Positions 25,708 through 34,543 of a stretch of 64,000 nt of DNA are shown piece after piece. The stretch comes from Allomuricauda sp. TY007. Its GTDB lineage: Bacteria; Bacteroidota; Bacteroidia; Flavobacteriales; Flavobacteriaceae. Numbering within the stretch: the stretch's first letter is position 1; the number at the start of each line of letters is the position of its first letter. The DNA lies in assembly GCF_010468565.1 (NCBI RefSeq), contig NZ_WUEG01000012.1, positions 1 through 64,000 of the forward strand. The letters are read 5' to 3'. The notes under the pieces were generated by a model that had not been told where the DNA came from, searched no databases, and saw only the letters and a list, made by a program, of their open reading frames with translations. A program made the translations under genes and the position numbers.

Positions 25708-26955
25708 ATGGACAGAAACAAATTTGATGTGGTCATAGTGGGAGGTGGGGTCATCGGATTGTTCTGTGCCTATTATTTAAACTTGCAAGGAAAGTCTGTA
25801 TTGGTCTTGGAGAAAGGAGAGATCATGAAATCCTGCTCATATGGTAATTGTGGTTTAATAAGTCCAAGCCATGCCTTTCCATTGAATAGTCCACAACTGC
25901 TTTTAAAGGCAGCGAAGTGGGTTTTCCAAAAGGATTCACCCTTTTATGTTCGACCCCAATGGGATAAGGAATTTCTAAGCTGGATGTTTGATTTTGCCAA
26001 AATTTCGTTAACCAAAAACCAACGGGTCAAAAGTATGCACGGCAGGCATGGGCTATTGACCTCCAGCAGGGATCTCTATGGTGAACTATTGGCAGATAGT
26101 AATTGGAACTGCAATTGGTCCCCAAGTGGAATTCATTTTGTTTTTCATAAAAGAAAGTGTTTTGAAGAGTATGCAAAGAAGGATGATATATTGAAAATAC
26201 TAGGGGTGGCAGCGCAGCCATTAATTTCCAGTGAACTTCATGATATGGAACCTTCTCTAACGGAATATGCCTATGGGTCATGGTATTACCCCATGGATGC
26301 CTCATTAAACCCAGGTGAGCTTTTGATGGAATTGAGTACGAAGTTAAGAGAACGCGGGGTTCAGATTATTGAAAACTCTCCTGTGGAGGGTTGGTTGGAA
26401 TCCAATGGCGGCCTATTTGGGGTGCAATTGGCAGACAGCGAATATTTAGCGGACAATGTGGTTCTGGCTACTGGAAGCGTATCACCTAAGATGGTGGAGA
26501 ACCTTAAATTAACGCTGCCCGTAATACCTGGCAAGGGGTATAGTATAACCATGAAGTCTCCAAATGTACAGCCAAAGTGCCCTATCATATTTGATGAGCA
26601 TAAGGTAGTTGCTACACCATGGAAGGATAGCTATCGTTTAGGAGGAACAATGGAGTTTTCCGGTCATGATTCCAGCTTCAATCCACATCGAATTGAAAAT
26701 TTAAAGACAGTGGCCTCAAAGTATTTAAAGGAGCCCTATTCGCAAGAACATGTTTCAAATTGGTTTGGTTGGAGGCCCATGACCCCTGATGGGTTGCCTA
26801 TAATTGACCGATCACCGAGGCATTCAAACCTATTTTTAGCTTGTGGGCATAACATGCTGGGACTGAGCATGGCTCCTGCTACAGGGAAAATGATATCTGA
26901 ATTAATTGATGGACAAGTATGTCATATCGATCCACAACCCTATTCATTAAATTAG
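25708..26955 (+). CDS. DadA-like FAD-dependent D-amino acid/imino acid dehydrogenase
   Basis: 415 residues from the ATG at 25708. The frame opens at 25633, but the FAD-binding fold begins at once after the second Met: FDVVIVGGGVIGLFCAYYL with GxGxxG, then VLVLEKG. The SYGNCGLISPSHAFP loop and the C-terminal GWRPMTPDGLPIIDR and GHNMLGLSMAPATGKMI motifs match the DAO family, closest in style to DadA. It oxidises amines alpha to a carboxylate, for example D-amino or D-imino acids, with electrons passed to the respiratory chain. No signal peptide. It leads the run of PUL enzymes, 14 bases before GH20, which is unusual company for this enzyme. Confidence 0.85.
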   Translation: MDRNKFDVVIVGGGVIGLFCAYYLNLQGKSVLVLEKGEIMKSCSYGNCGLISPSHAFPLNSPQLLLKAAKWVFQKDSPFYVRPQWDKEFLSWMFDFAKISLTKNQRVKSMHGRHGLLTSSRDLYGELLADSNWNCNWSPSGIHFVFHKRKCFEEYAKKDDILKILGVAAQPLISSELHDMEPSLTEYAYGSWYYPMDASLNPGELLMELSTKLRERGVQIIENSPVEGWLESNGGLFGVQLADSEYLADNVVLATGSVSPKMVENLKLTLPVIPGKGYSITMKSPNVQPKCPIIFDEHKVVATPWKDSYRLGGTMEFSGHDSSFNPHRIENLKTVASKYLKEPYSQEHVSNWFGWRPMTPDGLPIIDRSPRHSNLFLACGHNMLGLSMAPATGKMISELIDGQVCHIDPQPYSLN

Positions 26956-26969
26956 AAAGTAAGTCTATC

Positions 26970-29150
26970 ATGAAAGAGAAGTTTTATAGGATGAAATTTA
27001 AACTTGTATTGGCATTGGCCTTGTTTACATTGACCATAAGTGCCCAACGTCCAAACTCGGAACTCGCTTCCATTGGTTTGCATGTTGTCCCTTATCCACA
27101 GCAGGTTATATTGGATGGAAAGGATTTTTATTTCACTCAAACGCTAGATATTGACCTAGAAGGGAAAATCAGTGAAGTAGATCAACGAACTGCCCAGCAT
27201 CTGGCCAAGGAACTTGAGCAATGGGGTATTCAGACCGCCACGCTCACTGGAAAGAATAAAGGCAAGATCGTTCTTTCGGTATCTCCCGAGAACAAAGAAA
27301 TTAAGCCTCAAGGATATGTGCTCGAATCAGGGGAAAATCAAATTACCATAACGGCCAAGGATGAGGATGGCCTATTCTATGGTGTACAAACTTTGTTACA
27401 ACTTGTGAAAAAATCGAAAACGGGATTTATGGTCCCGGGAATGCGTATTGTTGATTGGCCTGATGTTGCAATTAGGGCAATACATTATGATACCAAACAT
27501 CATCAAGACAAGGGAAGTTATGTTAAAAAATTGATTCGTGACTTAGCAAGATACAAGATTAACATGCTGGTATGGGAATGGGAAGATAAATTGGAATACG
27601 AAAGCTATCCACAGCTTGGTGCTCCAGGGGCTTTTACCAAGACAGAGATGCAAGAGTTTACCGAGTATGCCAGAGATTATCACATTGAATTGACTCCATT
27701 GGTTCAAGGTCTGGGGCATGTCAGCTTCATATTAAAATGGCCTCAATTTAGAAACCTCAGGGAAGTTGAGGATTCTGATTGGGAGTTTTGTCCCCTAGAA
27801 GAAGGCACATATGACCTCTTGTTCCAATTATGGGACGAAGCCATTGAAGCCACTCCTGGATCGGAATATATCCACATCGGGTCGGATGAGACCTTTGAAC
27901 TCGGAGTTTGTGATAAGTGTAAGGCAAAGGCCAAGACCATTGGTAACAGTGGACTGTACCATCTTTTTGCGCAAAGAGCCGCAAAACATCTTAAAAAGAA
28001 GCGAAAGGTAATGGTTTGGGAACGGCCCATGGGTTGGATGAAAAGCGGTTCTCCATTGAAAAACATGAAAGTGGATACTGATTTGGTACTGACAGAAGAA
28101 TACCATTATGAAACCGCCGAATTCACTTATGCCAAACAGGCATACGATATGGGTTTTGAACTGTTCATGTACGACCCAAACCCAGGTTTGGAGCCTTTGT
28201 TCCTACCATATCATTTTAAAATGACCTCCAATCGTATTTCATCCACACCAAGAAAAGTTCAAGGTAGTTTGAAATCTTCATATGATTTATTGACAGCCTC
28301 CGCCAATACAGGACTGTTCCATGGAATGATCAACACATCATGGGATGATTCAGGTTTGCACAACCAAATGTGGATGTTGGGGTTTGCCGCTTCCGCACAA
28401 TATTCATGGAATGCAAATGCACCGACTTTGGATGAGTTTGAGGATTCGTTCTTCATTAATTATTATGGACAGGAAGTAAAGGACATGAAGGAGCTGTATG
28501 AATTGCTCAACGAAGGGGCTTATTTTTATGCCCATTCACTAGAGCGAAATCTATGGCATCATGGAGATATAGGAAAAACCCACTTGCCAGATATTCCTCG
28601 GGGTCAGTACATTGAATATGACCCGTATTGGAACTTTGAGTATGCAAAGCAGATCGCTAAATCCAAAGACCAATTAAAAAATATACGAAGAGCACTTCAA
28701 ATCATTGACTACAACAAAAAATTAGCCAATAAAAACAATTATGATTTTGAAGTATATAGAAGTATAGCCAAGCTCATTGAGCATACCTCTCTACTTTATA
28801 TAGATTTGTCGAACCTGGAAAAAACGATTACCAGCGCACATAAAAATGCCTTTTCTGATAGGAAGGCCAGTCTCCAAAGGTTGAAGGATGCAGAATTACT
28901 GATTGAAAACATTTTGGAGCGACGGGAGCAAACATATGACAGTTTGGTAGAAACTTGGGAAAAGACAAGGTTGCCCAAGGGAATGTCTACATCAGACAAG
29001 AAATATTTCTTTAAAATGGACCGCTCAAGACATTTTGCCAATCGAAGGCCGGATATGAGCTATTTAATCTATGATGAACAACTCTTGGACTTGGAAGGTT
29101 ACTTGGAGAAGTTACGGGATTATAGAGAGAATTTTCAATTAAAATTTTAA
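26970..29150 (+). CDS. GH20 beta-N-acetylhexosaminidase, exported
   Basis: 726 residues from ATG 26970 (the frame is open upstream but overlaps the previous gene). A signal peptide ends near TISAQ. An N-terminal GH20b domain (about 35-160; VVPYPQQV, DGLFYGVQTLLQL) precedes the TIM barrel with the catalytic pair Asp306-Glu307 in HIGSDETFE. Later barrel elements include MVWERPMGW and NTSWDDSGLHNQMW. About 200 helical residues follow the barrel, longer than in standard GH20. It should release terminal beta-GlcNAc or beta-GalNAc by substrate-assisted catalysis. Four bases separate it from the amidohydrolase gene. Confidence 0.9.
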   Translation: MKEKFYRMKFKLVLALALFTLTISAQRPNSELASIGLHVVPYPQQVILDGKDFYFTQTLDIDLEGKISEVDQRTAQHLAKELEQWGIQTATLTGKNKGKIVLSVSPENKEIKPQGYVLESGENQITITAKDEDGLFYGVQTLLQLVKKSKTGFMVPGMRIVDWPDVAIRAIHYDTKHHQDKGSYVKKLIRDLARYKINMLVWEWEDKLEYESYPQLGAPGAFTKTEMQEFTEYARDYHIELTPLVQGLGHVSFILKWPQFRNLREVEDSDWEFCPLEEGTYDLLFQLWDEAIEATPGSEYIHIGSDETFELGVCDKCKAKAKTIGNSGLYHLFAQRAAKHLKKKRKVMVWERPMGWMKSGSPLKNMKVDTDLVLTEEYHYETAEFTYAKQAYDMGFELFMYDPNPGLEPLFLPYHFKMTSNRISSTPRKVQGSLKSSYDLLTASANTGLFHGMINTSWDDSGLHNQMWMLGFAASAQYSWNANAPTLDEFEDSFFINYYGQEVKDMKELYELLNEGAYFYAHSLERNLWHHGDIGKTHLPDIPRGQYIEYDPYWNFEYAKQIAKSKDQLKNIRRALQIIDYNKKLANKNNYDFEVYRSIAKLIEHTSLLYIDLSNLEKTITSAHKNAFSDRKASLQRLKDAELLIENILERREQTYDSLVETWEKTRLPKGMSTSDKKYFFKMDRSRHFANRRPDMSYLIYDEQLLDLEGYLEKLRDYRENFQLKF

Positions 29151-29153
29151 GCT

Positions 29154-30269
29154 ATGCCAAACTCAATACACATATTATGTTTAAAGCGATTTCTTGGTGT
29201 TGGATTGCTCTTGGTGACAATTGTGGGATGTAGAAATAAAACGCCCAACTTTTATAGTGAATCTGACTATAGGGTGGTGCCTAAAATTGATGCCCATATT
29301 CATGTTTCTGCAAAAGAAAATCTCTTTGAAGAGCAGGCAAAACAGAATGGATTCCAATTACTGAACATAGTGGTGGGCGGTTCTAGTGAACCGGATACAT
29401 TAAGAAAACGATTCGATTTTAGGATTTCAAAAAAAAAGGAATTCCCAGATTTATACGAAGTGGCCACATCCTTTTCAGTAAAAGAATGGGATCAACCCCA
29501 CTGGGCAACAAAAACAATATCCAGATTGGAAGAAGATGTTAAAAAGGGGGCCATAGCGGTCAAAGTGTGGAAAAACATTGGTATGGTGCTTAAGGATTCC
29601 ACAGGGCAGTTAGTGATGGTAGATCATCCCAAGTTGGACACTATTTTCAATTATCTGGCCCAGAAGGATATCCCGGTAATTGGACATTTGGGTGAGCCAA
29701 AGAACTGTTGGCTTCCACTTGATGAAATGACGGTGGCCAATGACAGTATTTATTACAGCGAACATCCCCAATACCATATGTATAAACAACCTGAATTTCC
29801 ATCCTACCAAGACCAAATCGATGCAAGGGACCGTATGCTCGAAAAACATCCCGACCTCACTTTTATTGGTGCGCATTTGGGGAGTTTGGAATGGAGTGTG
29901 GATGAGCTTGCCAATCGCTTGGACAGGTTTCCCAATATGTCAGTGGATATGGCTGCCAGAATTGGGCAAATCTTTTATCAAACCATTGAAGATAGGGAAA
30001 AAGTAAGGGATTTTTTTATCAAATATCAAGATAGAATCCTTTATGCCACCGATTTGGGTTATGGCGGAAAGAAACCAGTTGATGAACAAATAAAACTGAT
30101 GCAGGAAACTTGGAAGTTGGACTGGGAGTTTTTGGTCACCGACAAGATTTTAACGAATTATAGGGTTTCCCAACCTTTCCAAGGTCTTAAGTTACCACGT
30201 GAAGTTGTGGATAAAATTTATTACGGGAATGCGCAAAAATGGTTGAACATGTTCGCTGATAAAGATTAA
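29154..30269 (+). CDS. Amidohydrolase_2-family lipoprotein
   Basis: 371 residues. Lipobox LLLVTIVGC predicts an anchored extracytoplasmic enzyme. TIM-barrel metal ligands: KIDAHIH (strand 1), AVKVWK (possible bridging Lys), VIGHLGEP (strand 5), IGAHLGS (strand 6), YATDLG (strand 8). It is a paralogue of 9164-10276, and both copies lie close to a GH36-like gene. Substrate unknown; hydrolysis of an acyl-amide or lactone on the glycan is an inference from context. Confidence 0.82.
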   Translation: MPNSIHILCLKRFLGVGLLLVTIVGCRNKTPNFYSESDYRVVPKIDAHIHVSAKENLFEEQAKQNGFQLLNIVVGGSSEPDTLRKRFDFRISKKKEFPDLYEVATSFSVKEWDQPHWATKTISRLEEDVKKGAIAVKVWKNIGMVLKDSTGQLVMVDHPKLDTIFNYLAQKDIPVIGHLGEPKNCWLPLDEMTVANDSIYYSEHPQYHMYKQPEFPSYQDQIDARDRMLEKHPDLTFIGAHLGSLEWSVDELANRLDRFPNMSVDMAARIGQIFYQTIEDREKVRDFFIKYQDRILYATDLGYGGKKPVDEQIKLMQETWKLDWEFLVTDKILTNYRVSQPFQGLKLPREVVDKIYYGNAQKWLNMFADKD

Positions 30270-30286
30270 AAAAATCGTGGACTAAA

Positions 30287-31498
30287 ATGAACAATACTAT
30301 GATATTTAGAGCTTTGGTCTTATTTTGTGGTGTAATCCTTTTTACAGCAGTACAGGTCAAAGGAATATCAGAAAACAAAGGATCCATGGATGCAGACATG
30401 GTCGAAATTCCTCGGATTGATTTTGTGGAAATGGCAGAAAACCAAATCCATGAAAACAAGGAAACGACTATTTGGTATGATGATTTTTCTACATCAAAAG
30501 TCTATCTAGACCAAAGGGGCAAGATAGATACCAGTGAAAATTATGGGGATTATGGTGGATCCGTGAACGTTGGTTTTAATAAAGGTGATGTCTTTGGCAA
30601 AGGTGATAGAAAGGTGGCTTTTGGAGATTTTCCCGGCAATGGTCCTGTTCAGCACCCCAACCGCAGTTTCGATGAAGTTTATTGGAGAATATATGTAAAA
30701 CATGAAAAGGGATGGGAGGGAGCACCCGCTAAAATGTCCAGAGCAACTAGTATAGTATCAAAAAAATGGAACCAAGCTATGATTGCCCATGTGTGGAATG
30801 GTGGGGCCACCGTTTTGACTCTAGATCCGGCAAGAGGAGTTAAAGGTCAAACAGATTCCATAGTGACTACCAAGTATAATGACTTTGATCACCTTTTTTG
30901 GTTGGGCCATGATCCAAAAGGTACATTTCACCTGACCTCAAATGAAGAATCGGGTTATTGGGTACTGGTCGAAGCAAGAGCAAAACTGAATACCCCTGGA
31001 AAAAGTGATGGGATAAACCAGCTTTGGATTGACGGTAGACTGGAAATTGACCGTCACGGGCTCAACTTTCGGGGAAGCTATACCGAACATGGTATCAATG
31101 CGGTTTTTTTAGAATCCTATTGGAACAGCGGAGCGATAAAGGATCAGGGACGCTGGTACGACAACTTTGTTATAGCTACCGAACGCATCGGGCCGATTCA
31201 AAGTCCAATAAACCCAACAATTTGTAAAACTGAGTTTAGTGGAAAAGGAAAATTGGCCGAATGGGAGCTACAGTTGGCTACTGACTACCAAGGCAATGAG
31301 GTGGTATACAAATCCCATAAACTTACCACAGATAGGTGTATAGAAATAAATGGTTTTAACGGCACTTTTTTTGGGGATTTAAAGAAGGGAAAACAATTAA
31401 GACCCGGACAATCCTATTTTGGTCGTGTCAGACAGAAAAATACCAGGGGAATTTGGTCCAAGTGGAGCAGATGGCACCAAGGTTTTAATGTGCAATAA
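30287..31498 (+). CDS. PL14-like jelly-roll protein with C-terminal beta domain
   Basis: 403 residues with an N-terminal signal segment (ALVLFCGVILFTAVQVKG). Residues about 60-300 resemble the concanavalin-like jelly roll of polysaccharide-lyase-like proteins: VEARAKLNTPGKSDG, LWIDGRL, INAVFLESYWN and WYDNFVIATERIGP. The last 100 residues look like an Ig/fibronectin-type domain (SYFGRVRQKNTRGIWSKW). I cannot point to lyase catalytic residues, so it may be a binding protein or a lyase. A related, shorter protein is encoded at 33638-34543. Confidence 0.65.
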   Translation: MNNTMIFRALVLFCGVILFTAVQVKGISENKGSMDADMVEIPRIDFVEMAENQIHENKETTIWYDDFSTSKVYLDQRGKIDTSENYGDYGGSVNVGFNKGDVFGKGDRKVAFGDFPGNGPVQHPNRSFDEVYWRIYVKHEKGWEGAPAKMSRATSIVSKKWNQAMIAHVWNGGATVLTLDPARGVKGQTDSIVTTKYNDFDHLFWLGHDPKGTFHLTSNEESGYWVLVEARAKLNTPGKSDGINQLWIDGRLEIDRHGLNFRGSYTEHGINAVFLESYWNSGAIKDQGRWYDNFVIATERIGPIQSPINPTICKTEFSGKGKLAEWELQLATDYQGNEVVYKSHKLTTDRCIEINGFNGTFFGDLKKGKQLRPGQSYFGRVRQKNTRGIWSKWSRWHQGFNVQ

Positions 31499-31514
31499 TT
31501 TTTGAACATAAGCG

Positions 31515-33641
31515 ATGCAGAATTTAACAAGCAGAGGTAGGATGTTGTTTATTGGCATGTGGTGTGCCGCAATAAGCCTATGGGGCCAAGAAAGCAGCAT
31601 CTCAAGTGATTTTTTGGAAGTTGATTATAATAAAAGGATGAAAGGGACCATTCAATGGACCTCGCAATATAAAGATGGCTTGCAAAGTGCCAAAATAGGG
31701 TTGAATGAGGGAGTATCTATTGATGGCGTATGGGCCGATGGGTTTTTAATGGCCGAACCAAAACCAAAAACCAGCACAATCATACATCCTGAATTTGGGA
31801 AAAGCCAAAAGCTTGTGGTTGAAGGTGTCTTTCAAAAAAACGATATTACCATTTTAAGGCAAACCACTATTCTTTTGCCCATGGACTTTCCTAACACTGC
31901 TGCTTTTCAGACCACCTACACCAATCGAGGAAATCGCACGGTAAAAATAGATAGTATCCATATCCAACGCCTTGATTTTAATGCAGATGGATTGGGTGAC
32001 GGTAAATCTGACACAGTACCACTGACTTCATTTCAAGGTGGAGTAACCGCTTGGGGAAACGATTATGCCGTAATTCCACTGGAAGAGGGTTTTACGCGGC
32101 AAAATTTTCAGGGAATCCATAAAACGGAGGAAGATGAATTCATAGGAGGAGGGATACCGCTCATTGATGTTTGGGGAAGTAATATGGGCATTGCCCTTTG
32201 TCATTTAGACCAGAAACCTCGTTGGGTTTCTCTTCCCGTGGCCGTAGGGCAGGGCGGAGCAATGGAAATGGGCATTGTAGAAATCCCTGAAGAGCAGTTG
32301 GGAATGAAGGCCCGTTTGAAACCGGGTGAGCAATTCACCTCTGTGATGAACGCTGTTGTTTTTCATGAACTCGATTATTATAATGCGTTGAAAACATATA
32401 GCAATCTGTTAAGGGCTAGAGGAATTGCAATACCCAAAGAATCCCCCGCTGGTGCCCATGATCCGTACTGGAAAAGTTGGGGCTTCGCCTTAGACTTCAC
32501 ATTGGAAGAAATTTACGCCATTTTACCGGAGCTTCGAGAAATAGGAGTGCGCGTGGCCAATTTGGATGATGGTTGGTTTGATTATTATGGGGATTGGGAC
32601 GTAAACCGGTCAAAAGGAAAATTTCCAAGAGGGGAGTCGGATATGCTTGCCTTTGTGGATAGGCTCCATACCGAAGGATTTAAGACCAACTTATGGTGGC
32701 ACCCCCTCGGAGTAAGCCCTGAAAGCAAACTGACCCAAAATACACCAGAATACTTGGTTATGGATGCAAATGGCCAATATGTTGAGGACAAACGGGGACT
32801 GTATCAATTATGCCCGGCCTACCAACCCGCTTTACAGCATGTCCAAAAATTGGTAGAACGTTTTGTCGGTAAATGGAAGTATGACGGTCTTTATTCCGAT
32901 ACCAGGGGACTGTCCGCCGTTCCTCCCTGTTTTAATCCGGTTCATGGCCATCAAAGACCATTGGAATCGTTTGAACAACTTCCAAGGGTATTTGAAGTCA
33001 TCAATACAACACTCAAAGATTTGAACAAAAACGCATTGCATGAAGTATGCATCTGCGCTGCTCCTCATTCTCCCTATAATATGCCTTATTACGATATAGC
33101 CAATGCCTCAGATCCAGTAAATTTAGAACAGACCAGAAGGAGGATCAAGGTAGAAAAGGCGTTGCATGGTCCCTCTTATGCCGTTGGTGACTGTTACCAG
33201 GTTCCAGATGACGAATGGAGTGGGTTCTCTGTGGCGCAATCATTTGAAAGTGCTGTTGGGATAGGAGCTCAGGCCACCACTTTTTATACAGATTTGGATC
33301 CGAAGCAAAAAAAGATATGGAAACGCTGGTTTAAGCTGTACAATGAGATGGAACTGAGCAGTGCAGAATACATGAACCTCTATGACATTGTCCACGATAA
33401 GCCCGAGGCACATGTTGTGGAAAAGCAAGGGACACTTTATTATGGTTTTTTTGCTGAATTATGGTCCAAGGAAGATTCACTTCGGTTGCGAGGGCTGAAA
33501 CCAGGCATTGACTATGCGGTATATGATTATGGGAATCAAAGGGACTTGGGTACGCTGAACGGAGACGAACCTATTCTTCATTTGGGCTTTAAGGGACATT
33601 TGCTGCTTAAGGTGACACCAATCAATCACAGATATAAATGA
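31515..33641 (+). CDS. GH36-like glycoside hydrolase, second copy
   Basis: 708 residues, signal peptide ending near LWGQE. Same architecture as 7125-9167: N-terminal supersandwich, barrel from about 315 (DPYWKSWGF, VANLDDGWFDYYGDW, TNLWWHPLGVSP), C-terminal beta domain. The nucleophile Asp462 is kept in DGLYSDTRG, but the Lys of K-x-D is Tyr460 here; acid/base Asp533 lies in ASDPVNLEQTR. Loss of that Lys, which in clan GH-D contacts the galactose hydroxyls, suggests a different sugar from the other copy. It overlaps the next gene by 4 bases. Confidence 0.82.
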   Translation: MQNLTSRGRMLFIGMWCAAISLWGQESSISSDFLEVDYNKRMKGTIQWTSQYKDGLQSAKIGLNEGVSIDGVWADGFLMAEPKPKTSTIIHPEFGKSQKLVVEGVFQKNDITILRQTTILLPMDFPNTAAFQTTYTNRGNRTVKIDSIHIQRLDFNADGLGDGKSDTVPLTSFQGGVTAWGNDYAVIPLEEGFTRQNFQGIHKTEEDEFIGGGIPLIDVWGSNMGIALCHLDQKPRWVSLPVAVGQGGAMEMGIVEIPEEQLGMKARLKPGEQFTSVMNAVVFHELDYYNALKTYSNLLRARGIAIPKESPAGAHDPYWKSWGFALDFTLEEIYAILPELREIGVRVANLDDGWFDYYGDWDVNRSKGKFPRGESDMLAFVDRLHTEGFKTNLWWHPLGVSPESKLTQNTPEYLVMDANGQYVEDKRGLYQLCPAYQPALQHVQKLVERFVGKWKYDGLYSDTRGLSAVPPCFNPVHGHQRPLESFEQLPRVFEVINTTLKDLNKNALHEVCICAAPHSPYNMPYYDIANASDPVNLEQTRRRIKVEKALHGPSYAVGDCYQVPDDEWSGFSVAQSFESAVGIGAQATTFYTDLDPKQKKIWKRWFKLYNEMELSSAEYMNLYDIVHDKPEAHVVEKQGTLYYGFFAELWSKEDSLRLRGLKPGIDYAVYDYGNQRDLGTLNGDEPILHLGFKGHLLLKVTPINHRYK

Positions 33642-34543
33642 GAACTTTCATATATATATTGATTTTTCTTGGTCCATGGCTTGGATGTACACAAGATTCT
33701 GAAAAAAAAACAGTAAAGGAGCAGAAGCTTGTATTTTATGAAGATTTTGAAGCTAAGACCATTGAAGATGTCGCACAGCAGTGGAATGAGAGAAAAAATC
33801 TTAAGGGAATGTCATTTTCTAACGATGTACCTCAAGGAAGCAGAGGTAAACAATCGTTAAAAATCACCTATATAGCTGGGAAGGATGAAGGAGGGCATTT
33901 GTTCAAAAATTTTCCTGAGGGTTATGACCAACTCTATGCTAGATTTTATGTAAAGTTCCTAACACGGAAGGCAAAGGTGCATCATTTGGTGAAATTGGGA
34001 GGATATTACCCACGGGTTCCCTATCCGCAGGGTAAAGCAGGACTTAAGCCAAGCGGGGCCGATTTTTTCATTTCAGGTATTGAAACCCCGGATTATAATA
34101 AATGGAATTGGGGGTTTTATACCTATTGGATGCATATGGCTGGTAGTCCAAATAAGTATTGGGGGAATGTGTTCTTCCCTAAAAAAGCAAAGAAAGTTCC
34201 CGTTGGGGAATGGATATGTGTTGAGTTTATGATCAAAGTCAATAATCCAGTAAATAGTTACAATGGAGAGCAAGCCTTTTGGATAAATGGTAAAAAAATT
34301 CTCCACTTGGGCGAGGGATTTCCAAATATGGATAGAAACGGGGGATGGAATTTGGAGAATGCTGATGGAATTCCGTTTGAAGGATTTCAATGGCGTTCGG
34401 ATGACAGGTTAAAACTTAGTTTTTTTTGGTTGAACTATTATATGACAAAAGGCGCTCCGGGAGAAATTGATCAAATCTTATTTGACGACGTAGTAATTTC
34501 AAAAGAATATATAGGCCCTTTAAAAAACAGTAAGAAAGAATGA
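33638..34543 (+). CDS. PL14-like jelly-roll lipoprotein
   Basis: 301 residues; lipobox ILIFLGPWLGC. The rest is a single beta jelly roll with FYEDFEA, DQLYARFYVKF, VPVGEWICVEFMIKVNNP, AFWINGKK and DQILFDDVVISKEYIGP, the same pattern as the protein at 30287-31498 but without the extra C-terminal domain. It lies between GH36 and the esterase, with 4-base overlaps on both sides (ATGA), so translation is probably coupled. Role in binding or cleaving the polymer is inferred. Confidence 0.65.
   Translation: MRTFIYILIFLGPWLGCTQDSEKKTVKEQKLVFYEDFEAKTIEDVAQQWNERKNLKGMSFSNDVPQGSRGKQSLKITYIAGKDEGGHLFKNFPEGYDQLYARFYVKFLTRKAKVHHLVKLGGYYPRVPYPQGKAGLKPSGADFFISGIETPDYNKWNWGFYTYWMHMAGSPNKYWGNVFFPKKAKKVPVGEWICVEFMIKVNNPVNSYNGEQAFWINGKKILHLGEGFPNMDRNGGWNLENADGIPFEGFQWRSDDRLKLSFFWLNYYMTKGAPGEIDQILFDDVVISKEYIGPLKNSKKE

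Noticed and set aside
30187..30459. 90-codon minus-strand ORF over the amidohydrolase/PL14-like junction
   Set aside because: Crosses two coupled sense genes and has no recognisable features.
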